Program-made: the position numbers and the translations under genes
Notes under the pieces: model-generated
Database searches by the model: none
The model's input: only the letters and a program-made list of their open reading frames with translations
Told to the model about the DNA's origin: nothing
Assembly (NCBI RefSeq): GCF_000010725.1
Contig: NC_013858.1
Location: 1 to 64,000, forward strand
Direction of reading: 5' to 3'
DNA length: 64,000 nucleotides
From: Azospirillum sp. B510
GTDB lineage: Bacteria > Pseudomonadota > Alphaproteobacteria > Azospirillales > Azospirillaceae
Part shown: piece by piece, positions 39,879-49,005 of the stretch
Layout of the letters: every line of letters starts with the position of its first letter
Numbering within the stretch: position 1 is the first letter of the stretch

Positions 39879-42662
39879 TCAGCGCTCCTGTTTCGGCAGG
39901 AAGGCGACGCCCAGCGCCAGGAAAACCGGGATGAAGGCGGCGGTCGCCAGGATGAAGGGCAGAAGCTCCGGCAGGGCGAGACCCTTGGTGAAGGCGCCGA
40001 CCGACAGTTTCAGGAAATGGGTGGTGGGGAACAGCGTGCCGAGCAGCCACGCCCCGCCTTCCAGGGTGGAGACCGGTTGCAGCATGCCGGAGAATTGGGT
40101 GGCCGGCAGCATGGTGAGGATGGCGGTGCCGAACACCGCCGCCGTCTGGGTCGCGGTGAAGACCGAGATCAGCAGGCCCAGCGCCGTGGTCGCCACCACA
40201 TAGACCAGCCCGCCGAGCAGAAGCCCCAACAGGCTGCCCTTCACCGGCACGCCGAACAGGGTGACCGCCATCACCACCATCAGCAGCAGGTTGAAGCTGG
40301 CGAGCCCGATATAGGGCAACTGCTTGCCGAGCAGGAATTCCAGCCGCGTCACCGGGGTGACATAGAGGTTGGTGATGGATCCCAGCTCCTTCTCCCGCAC
40401 CACGCCGAGTGCCGCGAGGATGGCGGGAATGAAGACCAGCAGCAGGCCGATGGTGCTGGGCACCATGGCGTCCAGGCTGCGGAAGGCCTGGTTGTAGCGA
40501 TACCGCATCTCCAGGGTGGCGGGCGACGCGGGCAGGGTGACGCCGGACGCGGTGGCGGCATCCTGGATGAAGCGCTGGTGCAGGCCGGCGACATAGCCCT
40601 GGATGGTCTCAGCCCGGAAGGGCATGGCGCCGTCGATGCGCACCGCCACCTCGGGAGGTCTGCCACGGCGCAGCTCGCGGCCGAAGCCCTCGGGGATCTC
40701 GATGGTCAGCGACGCCTCGCCGCGTTGCAGGCGCAGCGCCAGATCGCGGGCGTCGATGGCCGGCGGGGTGGCGCGGAAGCTGCGCGAGCCGTCGAACTGC
40801 TCGATGTAGGCGCGGCTTTCCGGCGAGCGGTCATGGTCGAGCACGGCGAAGGCGAGGTTTTCGACATCCATGGTGATGCCGAAGCCGAACACCAGCATCA
40901 GCAGCACCGTGCCGAGCAGGGCGACGGTCAGGCGGACCGGATCGCGGCGGAGTTCGAGCGTCTCGCGCCAGGCATAGGCGAGCAGACGGCGGCGGGAGAG
41001 GGGAGAGGAGTGAGGTCCCCTCTCCCCCCCGGGGAGAGGGTTAGGGTGAGGGGGATGCGCTGCGGCACTTTCCCTAGAATCCTCGCTGTGCGTCCCCCTC
41101 ACCCCGGCCCTCTCCCCGGGGGGGAGAGGGAGATTCTCCGCCTGCTCCATAAATCCGATGAAGGCGTCGTCCAGGCTGTCGGCCCGCTGTTGGCGGCGCA
41201 GCTCGTCGGGCGGGCCGGCGGCGATGACGCGGCCGGCGTTCATGAAGGCCACCCGGTCGCAGCGCGCCGCCTCGTTCATGAAATGGGTCGAGACGAAGAT
41301 CGTCACCCCCTGTTCGCGCGACAGCGCGATCAGGTCGCGCCAGAACTGGTCGCGCGCCACCGGATCGACGCCGGAGGTCGGCTCGTCGAGGATCAGCAGC
41401 TCCGGCCCGTGCAGGATGGCGACGGCCAGCGACAGCCGCTGCCGCACGCCCAAGGGCAGCCGGTCGGCCACCGCGTCGATGTAGGGCGACAGGCCGAAAC
41501 GCTCGACCAGCGCCGCCAGCCGGGAGTCGGCATCGGCGAGGTCGAACAGCCGGGCGTGCAGGTCGAGATTCTGCCGCACCGTCAGCTCGCCATAGAGCGA
41601 GAAGGCCTGCGCCATGTAGCCGACGCGGCGGCGGCTCTCCTGGTCCGTCGCATCGATGGGTTTGCCGAACAGCCGCGCCTCCCCCGCCGTGGCGGGCAAC
41701 AGGCCGGTCAGCATCTTCATCGTGGTGGTCTTGCCGCAGCCGTTGGAGCCGAGGAAACCGAAGATCTCGCCACGGCCGATGCGGAAGCCGATGTCCGACA
41801 CCGCGGTGAAATCGCCGAAGCGGCGGGTCAGGCCGATGGCCTCGATGGCGGGCCCGGCGCCCTCCGGCTCGGCCGGGCGGGGCGGCACGGTCAGGCGCTG
41901 GTGGCCGCGCCGGGCCTCCTCCGGCAGCAGGGCGACGAAGGCGTCTTCGAGGTCGGCGGCGCCGGTCTGCGCCTTCACCGCCGCCGGGGTGTCGTGGGCC
42001 AGCAGGCGGCCGGCATTCATCATGACGACCCGGTCGAAGCGCTCCGCCTCGTCCATGTAGGAGGTGGCGACCAGCACGGTCATGCCGGGGCGGCCGGTGC
42101 GGATGCGGGCGATCAGGTCCCAGAACTGCCGGCGCGACAGCGGATCGACGCCGGTCGTCGGCTCGTCGAGGATCAGCAGGTCGGGGTCGTGCAGCAGGGC
42201 GCAGCACAGGCCGAGCTTCTGCTTCATGCCGCCCGACAGCTTGCCGGCCGGGCGGTCGGGGAAGGGGGCCAGCCCGGTGGAGTCCAGCAGGTCGGCGATG
42301 CGGCGCCGGCGCTCGGCGGCGTCGAGGCCGAACAGGCGGCCGAAGAACTGGAGATTCTCGGCGACGCTCAATTCGGCATAGAGGTTGCGGCCGAGGCCCT
42401 GCGGCATGTAGGCGATGCGCGGTTGAAGCGCGGCGCGGCCCCGGCGGTCGGCGACGTCGGTGCCGAGCACGCGGATGCTGCCCTGCTGGACCGTCTTGGC
42501 GGTGGCGATCAGGCCGAGCAGGGTCGATTTTCCGACGCCGTCCGGGCCGATGATGGCGACGCTGGCGCCGGTGGGGATGTCGAGCGCCGCGTCCTCCAGC
42601 GCCACCGTCCCGCCATAGCGGTGCCGCAAGCCGGACAGCGAGACGGCGGGGGCGGGAGTCAT
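39879..42662 (-). CDS. RbbA-like fused ABC ATPase (two NBDs) plus ABC-2 permease
   Basis: A 927-residue fusion. NBD1 has Walker A GPDGVGKST at residues 39-47 and a LSGGMKQK signature near 142. NBD2 has Walker A GSNGCGKTT near residue 308, and its signature region reads LPLGVRQRLSLA. The ABC-2 permease part occupies about 560-927 with six helices and a periplasmic domain. The junction (about residues 511-549) is translated from a palindromic repeat element (41017-41130). E. coli RbbA has the same order of parts. It overlaps the HlyD-type gene by 4 bases. It is likely an exporter with a secretion adaptor. Confidence 0.88.
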   Translation of the reverse strand: MTPAPAVSLSGLRHRYGGTVALEDAALDIPTGASVAIIGPDGVGKSTLLGLIATAKTVQQGSIRVLGTDVADRRGRAALQPRIAYMPQGLGRNLYAELSVAENLQFFGRLFGLDAAERRRRIADLLDSTGLAPFPDRPAGKLSGGMKQKLGLCCALLHDPDLLILDEPTTGVDPLSRRQFWDLIARIRTGRPGMTVLVATSYMDEAERFDRVVMMNAGRLLAHDTPAAVKAQTGAADLEDAFVALLPEEARRGHQRLTVPPRPAEPEGAGPAIEAIGLTRRFGDFTAVSDIGFRIGRGEIFGFLGSNGCGKTTTMKMLTGLLPATAGEARLFGKPIDATDQESRRRVGYMAQAFSLYGELTVRQNLDLHARLFDLADADSRLAALVERFGLSPYIDAVADRLPLGVRQRLSLAVAILHGPELLILDEPTSGVDPVARDQFWRDLIALSREQGVTIFVSTHFMNEAARCDRVAFMNAGRVIAAGPPDELRRQQRADSLDDAFIGFMEQAENLPLPPGERAGVRGTHSEDSRESAAAHPPHPNPLPGGERGPHSSPLSRRRLLAYAWRETLELRRDPVRLTVALLGTVLLMLVFGFGITMDVENLAFAVLDHDRSPESRAYIEQFDGSRSFRATPPAIDARDLALRLQRGEASLTIEIPEGFGRELRRGRPPEVAVRIDGAMPFRAETIQGYVAGLHQRFIQDAATASGVTLPASPATLEMRYRYNQAFRSLDAMVPSTIGLLLVFIPAILAALGVVREKELGSITNLYVTPVTRLEFLLGKQLPYIGLASFNLLLMVVMAVTLFGVPVKGSLLGLLLGGLVYVVATTALGLLISVFTATQTAAVFGTAILTMLPATQFSGMLQPVSTLEGGAWLLGTLFPTTHFLKLSVGAFTKGLALPELLPFILATAAFIPVFLALGVAFLPKQER
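41017..41130. repeat. 114-bp palindromic element inside the rbbA-like gene
   Basis: The left arm (41017-41054) reads CCCCTCTCCCCCCCGGGGAG and continues GAGGGTTAGGGTGAGGGGG. The right arm (41094-41130) is its near-perfect reverse complement. Each arm also folds on itself (CCCTCTCCCC with GGGGAGAGGG). A second copy lies at 42685-42821. The arms translate to a LPPGER/PLPGGERG-type peptide that links NBD2 to the permease. Confidence 0.8.
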
Positions 42663-43828
42663 GAGTTTTCACCCGCGGGGGTGTCCCCTCTCCCCCCCGG
42701 GGAGAGGGTTAGGGTGAGGGGGAGGCGTGGGGTGGATTGGTCGGCGGAGGGTAACCGATTCTCCGCGAAGTCACGCTGTGCCTCCCCCTCACCCCGCCCC
42801 TCTCCCCGGGGGGGAGAGGGGGATAGGGAAGGGGGAGGGGCGGCTTCGCGCGTCAACACCGAGTCCAGCCAGTCGGGCCAACCCGCCCCGGCGTCCAGCC
42901 TCACATAGGCCATGCCGGTCAGGCCGGTCTTCACCCGCTCGATGTAGCGGCTGACCAGCGCTTCCGGGACGCGGGCCTTGACGCGGAACATCATGCGGTC
43001 GCGCTCCGATTTGGTCTCCACCTGCTTGGGCGTGAACTGGGCGCGCGGCGCGACGAAGGTGACGGTGGCGGGAATCGCGGTGTCGGGAACCGCGTCGAGC
43101 AGGATGCGGGCCTCGGCGCCGAGCGCGAGCGTTCCGGCGGTGTCGGTCGGCAGGAAGAAGGTCATGTAGACGTTCGACAGGTCGAGCAGCGTCGCCGCCT
43201 TGCCGCCGGCCGCCAGCACCTCGCCGGGTTCGGACAGGCGGTAGAGCACGCGCGATTTGCGCGGCGCCTTCAGCACGCCGTCGGCGACCAGATCGGTCAG
43301 CCGGTCGACGTCGCCGGCCGCCGCGGCGATGGCCTCGTCGGCGCTGGCGAGGTGGCTCTTGGCGGCGTCCAGCGCGGCGTCGGCGGTGCGCCGGCTGTTG
43401 CGGGCCTGATCGACCCGCTGTTCGGCGACATGGCCCTTGCCGAACAGGATCAGCGCCCGTTCCAGTTCCTTGGCGGCGAAATCCGCCTCGCTGGCGCGCT
43501 GGGCGACCAGGGCGGTGGCCTCGTCGCGGCCACGGCGGGCCCGGCGCAGCTGGGCCTCGGCGGAGCGGAGCTGGGCTTCCAGGTCGCGGGTGTCGAGCGT
43601 GGCGATGACGGCGCCGGCCTCCACCAGATCGCCCTCCTCGACCGGGATGGTCAGGACGCGGGCGGCGTATTTGGTGGCGATGTCGATCTCGTTCGCCTCG
43701 ATCCGGCCATTGCCGGAGGCGAAGCCGGCGGGCAGGCGGTTGCCCTGCGTCGCCCGCCAGCCATAGGCGGCCCCGGCGCCGAGCAGCGCCAGCAGGGCCA
43801 CGGCGATGAGAACGCGCTTGACGGTCAT
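42659..43828 (-). CDS. HlyD-family membrane fusion protein (YhiI-like)
   Basis: A 389-residue periplasmic adaptor that would join the ABC exporter to an outer-membrane channel. One N-terminal transmembrane helix (about residues 5-25), a lipoyl half (GRIEANEIDIATKYAARVLTIPVEEGDLVEAGAVIATLD), a coiled-coil hairpin (about 75-170) and a beta-barrel (GEVLAAGGKAATLLDLSNVYMTFFLP) can be seen. The last roughly 45 residues (from about 336) derive from a second palindromic element and are proline/arginine-rich. Its stop overlaps the RbbA-like start, so translation is coupled. Confidence 0.87.
   Translation of the reverse strand: MTVKRVLIAVALLALLGAGAAYGWRATQGNRLPAGFASGNGRIEANEIDIATKYAARVLTIPVEEGDLVEAGAVIATLDTRDLEAQLRSAEAQLRRARRGRDEATALVAQRASEADFAAKELERALILFGKGHVAEQRVDQARNSRRTADAALDAAKSHLASADEAIAAAAGDVDRLTDLVADGVLKAPRKSRVLYRLSEPGEVLAAGGKAATLLDLSNVYMTFFLPTDTAGTLALGAEARILLDAVPDTAIPATVTFVAPRAQFTPKQVETKSERDRMMFRVKARVPEALVSRYIERVKTGLTGMAYVRLDAGAGWPDWLDSVLTREAAPPPSLSPSPPRGEGRGEGEAQRDFAENRLPSADQSTPRLPLTLTLSPGGRGDTPAGENS
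42685..42821. repeat. 137-bp palindromic element in the 3' end of the hlyD-like gene
   Basis: The outer arms (42685-42726 and 42780-42821) are near-perfect reverse complements of each other and almost identical to those at 41017-41130. Both elements share GCTGTGCSTCCCCCTCACCC in the right half. Here the element is translated as the tail of the adaptor. Confidence 0.8.
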
Positions 43829-44002
43829 GGCCGGGTTCCTTTCGCGTGCGTCGCCGGTGAGGGCGACGACCCGGCCCAGTCTACGCCCCGTCCCCCGGGG
43901 CGGCGACGCCGTCCCCGTCCCGTGGCCCGCGCGGCTGCCATGCCCGTCCGTACGCCCCCTGGTTGATCCGCATCATTGGCAGGGCGGAGGGGGTGTGCTC
44001 CC

Positions 44003-45097
44003 TCACGTGCTCTCGCGCGCGATGAAGGTCAGGCCGAGGTCGAGCCGGTGCCGCGGCGGTTCCTTGCCGTCCATCAGGTCGAGCAGCATGGCGGCGGCAT
44101 GGCGGCCGATGGCGTAGCGCGGGGTGGCGACGGTGGTCAGGGTCGGCGTGGTCCAGGCCGATGCCGGCAAATCGTTGAAGCCGGCGATGGCGAGCTGGTC
44201 GGGGACGCGGATGCCCCGGCGCTGGCACTGGAACAGGGCGCCCTGCGCCAGATCGTCGTTGCAGAAGAACACCGCGTCGCAGTCGCTGTTCTCCGCCATC
44301 AGCCGGTCGATCATCGCCGCCCCCAGCTGGATGGAGGAGGGATCGGGCAGGCGCCAGACGCGGGTCTCGTCATAGAGCCCGGCCTCCTCCAGCGTGCGGC
44401 GGTAGCCGTCGAGGCGCGACAGGGTGCGGGGGTCGAGCTGCACGGCCACGAAGCCGATGCGGCGGTAGCCGCGCGCCAGCAGATGGCTGGTCATCAGCCG
44501 GCCGCCCTCCTCCTGCGAACAGCCGACGCTGAGGCTGCCGGGCTCGTCCAGCAGCTCCATCATGTGGACCATCGGGCTGGACAGCGCCGACAGGTAGTTG
44601 CGGGTCGCCTGGGTGTGGTCGGTGCCGGTCAGGAGGATGCCCTCGGGCTGGAACTGGAGATAGGTGCGGACCAGCCGCTCCTCCTCCTCCGGCGAATAAT
44701 GGGTGACGCCGATCAGGGCGCGGTAGCCGCGCGGCAACAGCATGTCGTGGATGCCGGCCAGCGTCTCGACGAAGACCATGTTGGTCATCGACGGGATCAG
44801 CACCGCCACCGTCATCGACCGCGCCGAGGCGAGCGCGCTCGCCGCCTGGTTCGGCACATAGCCCATCGACTGGGCGGTGTCGAGGATGCGCTGGCGCAGC
44901 TCCGGCGCCACCAGCTCCGGCCGCTTGAAGGCGCGCGACACGGTGATGGCGCTGACGCCCACCCGCTCCGCCACATCCGCCATCGTCGCCCGCCCGGTGC
45001 GCGAGGAGCGCGGCTTGCGCGGCTTCACCGCCGCCTTGGCCGCCATGGATGCGGCCCGATCACCGCCACTGGTCGTCACGGAACGCCGTCCTTCCAT
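44003..45097 (-). CDS. LacI-family regulator of gluconate genes (GntR-like)
   Basis: A roughly 364-residue LacI/GalR regulator. The N-terminal helix-turn-helix is MADVAERVGVSAITVSRAFKRP (near residue 40) and the periplasmic-binding-protein-like sensor fills about 80-360. It is divergent from gluconokinase and TRAP transporter genes. The gap holds one perfect GTTAGCGCTAAC palindrome and one near copy, and LacI-type proteins bind such even palindromes with a central CG. Several starts are possible (TTG 45169, ATG 45097, ATG 45046); 45097 has GGACAGG upstream. Confidence 0.85.
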   Translation of the reverse strand: MEGRRSVTTSGGDRAASMAAKAAVKPRKPRSSRTGRATMADVAERVGVSAITVSRAFKRPELVAPELRQRILDTAQSMGYVPNQAASALASARSMTVAVLIPSMTNMVFVETLAGIHDMLLPRGYRALIGVTHYSPEEEERLVRTYLQFQPEGILLTGTDHTQATRNYLSALSSPMVHMMELLDEPGSLSVGCSQEEGGRLMTSHLLARGYRRIGFVAVQLDPRTLSRLDGYRRTLEEAGLYDETRVWRLPDPSSIQLGAAMIDRLMAENSDCDAVFFCNDDLAQGALFQCQRRGIRVPDQLAIAGFNDLPASAWTTPTLTTVATPRYAIGRHAAAMLLDLMDGKEPPRHRLDLGLTFIAREST

Positions 45098-45189
45098 CCT
45101 GTCCGTCCGGCGCGACGGATCATCGCGCCGGCCCACACTTAGAAACCTGTTCGTCCGCAACTCAAACAAAACTCTTTACGGCCGTCAAG

Positions 45190-45291
45190 GTTAGCGCTAA
45201 CAGTAGCGCCATCGCATCCCGGCGTCATCCGTGCCGTTGCGGTCCCCCCAGGGCCGAATTGTCGCGTCGGGTTTATCATGATAGCGCTAAC
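45190..45291. promoter_or_regulatory. Two LacI/GntR-type operators
   Basis: GTTAGCGCTAAC (45190-45201) is a perfect 12-bp palindrome. GATAGCGCTAAC (45280-45291) differs by one base. They are 90 bases apart between the divergent regulator and gluconokinase genes, and the second ends about 32 bases before the gluconokinase ATG. A regulator dimer pair could loop the DNA between them. Confidence 0.75.
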
Positions 45292-45323
45292 ATAACCAGT
45301 TGGCGCGAGGGAACATACGGCTC

Positions 45324-45935
45324 ATGAACGGTTCCTCCTCAGCGCCGGTCCCCGGCATGCCCCCCGGATCCCCGGCGTCTCCGTCCGCCCCATCGTCTGG
45401 CGATGCCGGACCGCCGATCGTCGTGGTGATGGGGGTGGCGGGCTGCGGCAAGTCCAGCGTCGGCCAGACCCTGGCGCTGGCGCTCGGCCTTGGCTTCGTC
45501 GAGGGCGACGTCCATCACCCGCCCGCCAACATCGCCAAGATGTCGTCCGGCATCCCGCTGACCGACGCCGACCGCGACGGCTGGCTGGGCACGCTGGCCG
45601 GCTTCATCGCCGAGGCCGACCGTGAGGGCCGGGGGCTGGTGGTCGCCTGTTCGGCGCTGAAGCGGCGCTACCGCGACCGGCTGCGCGGCGGGGCCAAGCG
45701 GGTGGTCTTCCTGCATCTGCATGGCGACAAGGCGCTGATCGCGTCGCGCATGGGGGCGCGGTCCTCGCATTTCATGCCGATGGCCCTGGTCGACAGCCAG
45801 TTCGCCGATCTGGAGATGCCCGGACCCGACGAGGCGGTGTTGTCCTACGAGGTGACGCTGGCGGTCGAATCCATCGTCGCCGATGCCCACGCCCGCCTGA
45901 CCGGCGGCGACAAGAAATCCGGGGGGACCCCATGA
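45324..45935 (+). CDS. gntK: Gluconokinase
   Basis: A 203-residue gluconokinase that phosphorylates gluconate to 6-phosphogluconate for the Entner-Doudoroff or pentose-phosphate route. Walker A is GVAGCGKSS (about residues 37-45), followed by the GDVHHPPANIAKMSSGIPLTDADRDGWL block that defines the family. The first 30 residues are Pro/Ser-rich, a variable extension. Its stop overlaps the TRAP small permease start (ATGA). The regulator's operators lie upstream. Confidence 0.93.
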   Translation: MNGSSSAPVPGMPPGSPASPSAPSSGDAGPPIVVVMGVAGCGKSSVGQTLALALGLGFVEGDVHHPPANIAKMSSGIPLTDADRDGWLGTLAGFIAEADREGRGLVVACSALKRRYRDRLRGGAKRVVFLHLHGDKALIASRMGARSSHFMPMALVDSQFADLEMPGPDEAVLSYEVTLAVESIVADAHARLTGGDKKSGGTP

Positions 45936-46513
45936 CGCGTATCGCCGATCTGCTGGAGCGGATCACCGAATGGATCATGGCGCTGATGCTGGCGGTCATG
46001 GTCGGCCTCGTCTTCGGCAACGTCGTCCTGCGCTATGTCTTCAACAGCGGCATCGTCGCGGCGGAGGAGATCGCGCGGCTGATGTTCGTCTGGCTGGTGT
46101 TCCTGGGCGCCACCGTGGCGCTGCGCCACCAGCGCCATCTCGGGCTGGAGATCCTGCAAAGCCGCCTGCCGTTCAAGGTCCGGCGCGCCTGCGCGGTCGT
46201 CGCCCATCTGCTGATGCTCTACGCCCTTTGGCTGTTCGTCGAGGGCAGCTGGATGCAGCTGCTGATCGGGATGGAGACCTTCTCCACCGTGCTGCGCTTC
46301 CCCATGGCCTTCTACGCGGCGGCGGGCTTCTTCCCGGCCATCGCCATGGCGCTGACCGTGCTGACCAACCTGTGGCGGATCGTCACCAGCCAGCTCGGCG
46401 CCCGCATCCCCGGCGACCCCGACACGATGCTGGACCATCCCGACGCGCATGGGCCCGCCGTGGCGCCGCCCGCCCCGGCCTCCGGCCCTGGCGCCGCCGT
46501 CGCCAAGCACTGA
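45932..46513 (+). CDS. TRAP transporter small permease (DctQ type)
   Basis: A 193-residue protein with four transmembrane segments and the DctQ signature WLVFLGATVALRHQRHLGLE (near residue 55). It pairs with the DctM and DctP proteins encoded next. Coupling to gluconokinase (4-base overlap) suggests gluconate or a related sugar acid as substrate. The last 30 residues are Pro/Ala-rich and cytoplasmic. Confidence 0.9.
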   Translation: MTRIADLLERITEWIMALMLAVMVGLVFGNVVLRYVFNSGIVAAEEIARLMFVWLVFLGATVALRHQRHLGLEILQSRLPFKVRRACAVVAHLLMLYALWLFVEGSWMQLLIGMETFSTVLRFPMAFYAAAGFFPAIAMALTVLTNLWRIVTSQLGARIPGDPDTMLDHPDAHGPAVAPPAPASGPGAAVAKH

Positions 46514-46552
46514 GCCCAGCCCAGACGACCCTTTGCGGACGGAGACGCCGCC

Positions 46553-47830
46553 ATGACCCTCACCATCTTCCTGGGCTCGCTGTTCGGCTTCATGCTGCTC
46601 GGCATGCCCATCGCCTTCGCGCTGATGCTGACCGGCGTCGCGCTGATGGTCCATCTGGATTTCTTCGACGCCCAGCTGGTCGCCCAGAACATGCTGAGCG
46701 GCGCCGACAACTACCCGCTGATGGCGGTGCCCTTCTTCATCCTGGCCGGCGAGCTGATGAATGCCGGCGGCATCTCGCAGCGCATCATCAACCTGGCGGT
46801 CAGCCTGGTCGGCCACATCAAGGGCGGCCTGGGCTTCGTCACCATCGGCGCCTCGGTGATGCTGGCCAGCCTGTCCGGCTCGGCCATCGCCGACACCGCG
46901 GCGCTGGCCACCCTGCTGATCCCGATGATGCGCGACCATGGCTATCCGGTGCCGCGCTCGGCCGGTCTGATCGCGTCGGGCGGCATCATCGCCCCGATCA
47001 TCCCGCCCAGCATGCCCTTCATCATCTTCGGCGTGACCACCAACACCTCGATCAGCTCGCTGTTCATGGCCGGCATCGTGCCGGGCCTGCTGATGGGGCT
47101 GGGGCTGATCGGCGCCTGGGTCTTCGTCGTCCGCGACATGACGGTGAAGCTGCAACCGAAGGCGAGCGGGCGCGAGCGGCTGAAGGCGCTGGGCGACGGC
47201 GTCTGGGCGCTGGCCCTGCCGGTCATCATCATCGGCGGCCTGCGCGGCGGCATCTTCACCCCGACCGAGGCCGCGGTGGTCGCCGCCGTCTATTCGCTGT
47301 TCGTGGCGCTGTTCATCTACCGGCAGGTGACGCTGCCGCAGCTGGTGCCGCTGCTGGTCCAGGCGGCGCGCACCACCAGCACCGTCATGTTCCTGTGCGC
47401 CGCCGCCCTGGTGTCGTCCTACATGGTGACGCTGGCCGACCTGCCGCAGCAGATGACGGAGCTGCTGGCCCCGCTGATGGGCCACCCGAAGATGCTGATG
47501 CTGGCCATCGCCGTCCTGCTGCTGGCCGTCGGCACGGTGATGGACCTGACCCCGACCATCCTGGTGCTGGGCCCGGTCCTGACCCCGCTGGCGATCAAGG
47601 CCGGCATCGACCCGACCTATTTCGGCGTGATGTTCGTGCTGATCGGCACGCTGGGCCTGATCCATCCGCCGGTCTGCACGGTGCTGAACGTGGTGTGCGG
47701 CGTCGCCCGCATCTCGCTGGAAAGCGCCACCAAGGGCATCTGGCCCTTCCTTCTGACCTACATCGTGCTGGTCGGGCTGCTGATCGCCGTGCCGGAGATC
47801 GTCACCGCCCCGCTGCGCATGGTCCATTGA
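46553..47830 (+). CDS. TRAP transporter large permease (DctM type)
   Basis: A 425-residue, roughly 12-helix membrane protein. Typical DctM segments are GSAIADTAALATLLIPMM (near 107), GGIIAPIIPPSMPFIIFG (near 145) and FTPTEAAVVAAVYSLFV (near 238). It forms the sodium-coupled transport channel of the TRAP system. It begins 39 bases after the small permease. Confidence 0.94.
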   Translation: MTLTIFLGSLFGFMLLGMPIAFALMLTGVALMVHLDFFDAQLVAQNMLSGADNYPLMAVPFFILAGELMNAGGISQRIINLAVSLVGHIKGGLGFVTIGASVMLASLSGSAIADTAALATLLIPMMRDHGYPVPRSAGLIASGGIIAPIIPPSMPFIIFGVTTNTSISSLFMAGIVPGLLMGLGLIGAWVFVVRDMTVKLQPKASGRERLKALGDGVWALALPVIIIGGLRGGIFTPTEAAVVAAVYSLFVALFIYRQVTLPQLVPLLVQAARTTSTVMFLCAAALVSSYMVTLADLPQQMTELLAPLMGHPKMLMLAIAVLLLAVGTVMDLTPTILVLGPVLTPLAIKAGIDPTYFGVMFVLIGTLGLIHPPVCTVLNVVCGVARISLESATKGIWPFLLTYIVLVGLLIAVPEIVTAPLRMVH

Positions 47831-47886
47831 AGCCCGCCCAAGACCAACCACAACCAAACACCAGACGGTAAAGGGAGATCGACCCC

Positions 47887-48906
47887 ATGTTCCGCAAACT
47901 GCTGCTCGCCACCGGCATCGCCGCCGCCCTGCTCGCCCCGATGGCCGCCGCGACGACCGCCGCCGCGCAGGATGTGAAGACCCGCATCATCCGCTTCGGC
48001 TACGGCCTGTCGGAAAGCAGCAACCAGGGCCGCGCGGTGAAGTATTTCGCCGAGGAGCTGTCCAAGCGCAGCGGCGGCAAGTTCAAGATGAAGGGCTTCG
48101 GCGACGCCAGCCTGGGCAGCGACATCCAGATGCAGAACGCCCTGATCGGCGGCGCGCAGGAGATGATGGTGGGCTCCACCGCCACCCTGGTCGGCATCGT
48201 CAAGGATTTCGGCGTCTATGACCTGCCCTTCCTGTTCAACAACGAGACGGAGGCCGACGCCGTCCTCGACGGGCCCTTCGGCGAGACGCTGCTGAAGGCG
48301 TTGAGCGACAAGGGGCTGGTCGGTCTGGTCTATTGGGAGAACGGCTTCCGCAACCTGACCAACAGCAAGCGGCCGATCACCAGGATCGAGGACATGGGCG
48401 GCATCAAGCTGCGCGTGATGCAGAACCCGGTCTACATCGACATGTTCAACCGCTTCGGCGCCAACGCGGTGCCGCTGGCCTTCTCCGAACTGTTCACCGC
48501 GCTGGAGACCGGCACGGTCGACGGCCAGGAGAACCCGGTCACCACCATCCAGTCGTCGAAATTCTACGAGGTCCAGAAGTACCTGACCATTTCCCGCCAC
48601 GTCTACAGCCCGTGGATCGTGCTGGCGAGCAAGCGCTGGTATGACGGGCTGTCGGCCGACGAGAAGAGGATCCTCAACGAGGCCGCCGCCGCCTCGCGCG
48701 CGTTCGAGCGCAAGGACAGCCGCGAGGCCGCTGCCCAGAGTGTGGCCTATCTGAAGGAAAAGGGCATGCAGATCAACGAACTGAGCCCGGCCGAGCTGGA
48801 CCGCATGCGCGAGATGGTCAAGCCCGCCTTCGACAAGTACGCCGCCGATGGCGGTGCCGACGTGCTGAAGGATCTCCAGAGCGCCATCGCCGCCGCCCGC
48901 AAGTAA
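47887..48906 (+). CDS. TRAP transporter substrate-binding protein (DctP type)
   Basis: A 339-residue periplasmic receptor with a signal peptide (about residues 1-27, ending AATTAAAQ). The DctP core is seen in FNNETEADAVLDGPFGE and in GIKLRVMQNPVYIDMFNRFGANAVPLAFSELFTALETGTVDGQENP (about residues 175-220), where the arginine of KLRVMQNP binds the carboxylate. It is the last gene of the gluconate row. The ligand (gluconate or a related aldonate) is inferred from the neighbouring kinase. Confidence 0.94.
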   Translation: MFRKLLLATGIAAALLAPMAAATTAAAQDVKTRIIRFGYGLSESSNQGRAVKYFAEELSKRSGGKFKMKGFGDASLGSDIQMQNALIGGAQEMMVGSTATLVGIVKDFGVYDLPFLFNNETEADAVLDGPFGETLLKALSDKGLVGLVYWENGFRNLTNSKRPITRIEDMGGIKLRVMQNPVYIDMFNRFGANAVPLAFSELFTALETGTVDGQENPVTTIQSSKFYEVQKYLTISRHVYSPWIVLASKRWYDGLSADEKRILNEAAAASRAFERKDSREAAAQSVAYLKEKGMQINELSPAELDRMREMVKPAFDKYAADGGADVLKDLQSAIAAARK

Positions 48907-49005
48907 GCGGCGGGCCGGTAGGGGTCGGCGGGGGTGGGCCGTTGGGAGTGGGGCGTGGATCGGCGGCGGCCGGTCGCGCCCCCCCGCCTTGCCAGAGCGC
49001 GGCGC

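Noticed and set aside
38925..42908. A 1327-residue plus-strand frame antisense to the ABC exporter
   Set aside because: Composition (Gln/Gly/Arg-rich) and lack of motifs show it to be a shadow of the minus-strand exporter genes.
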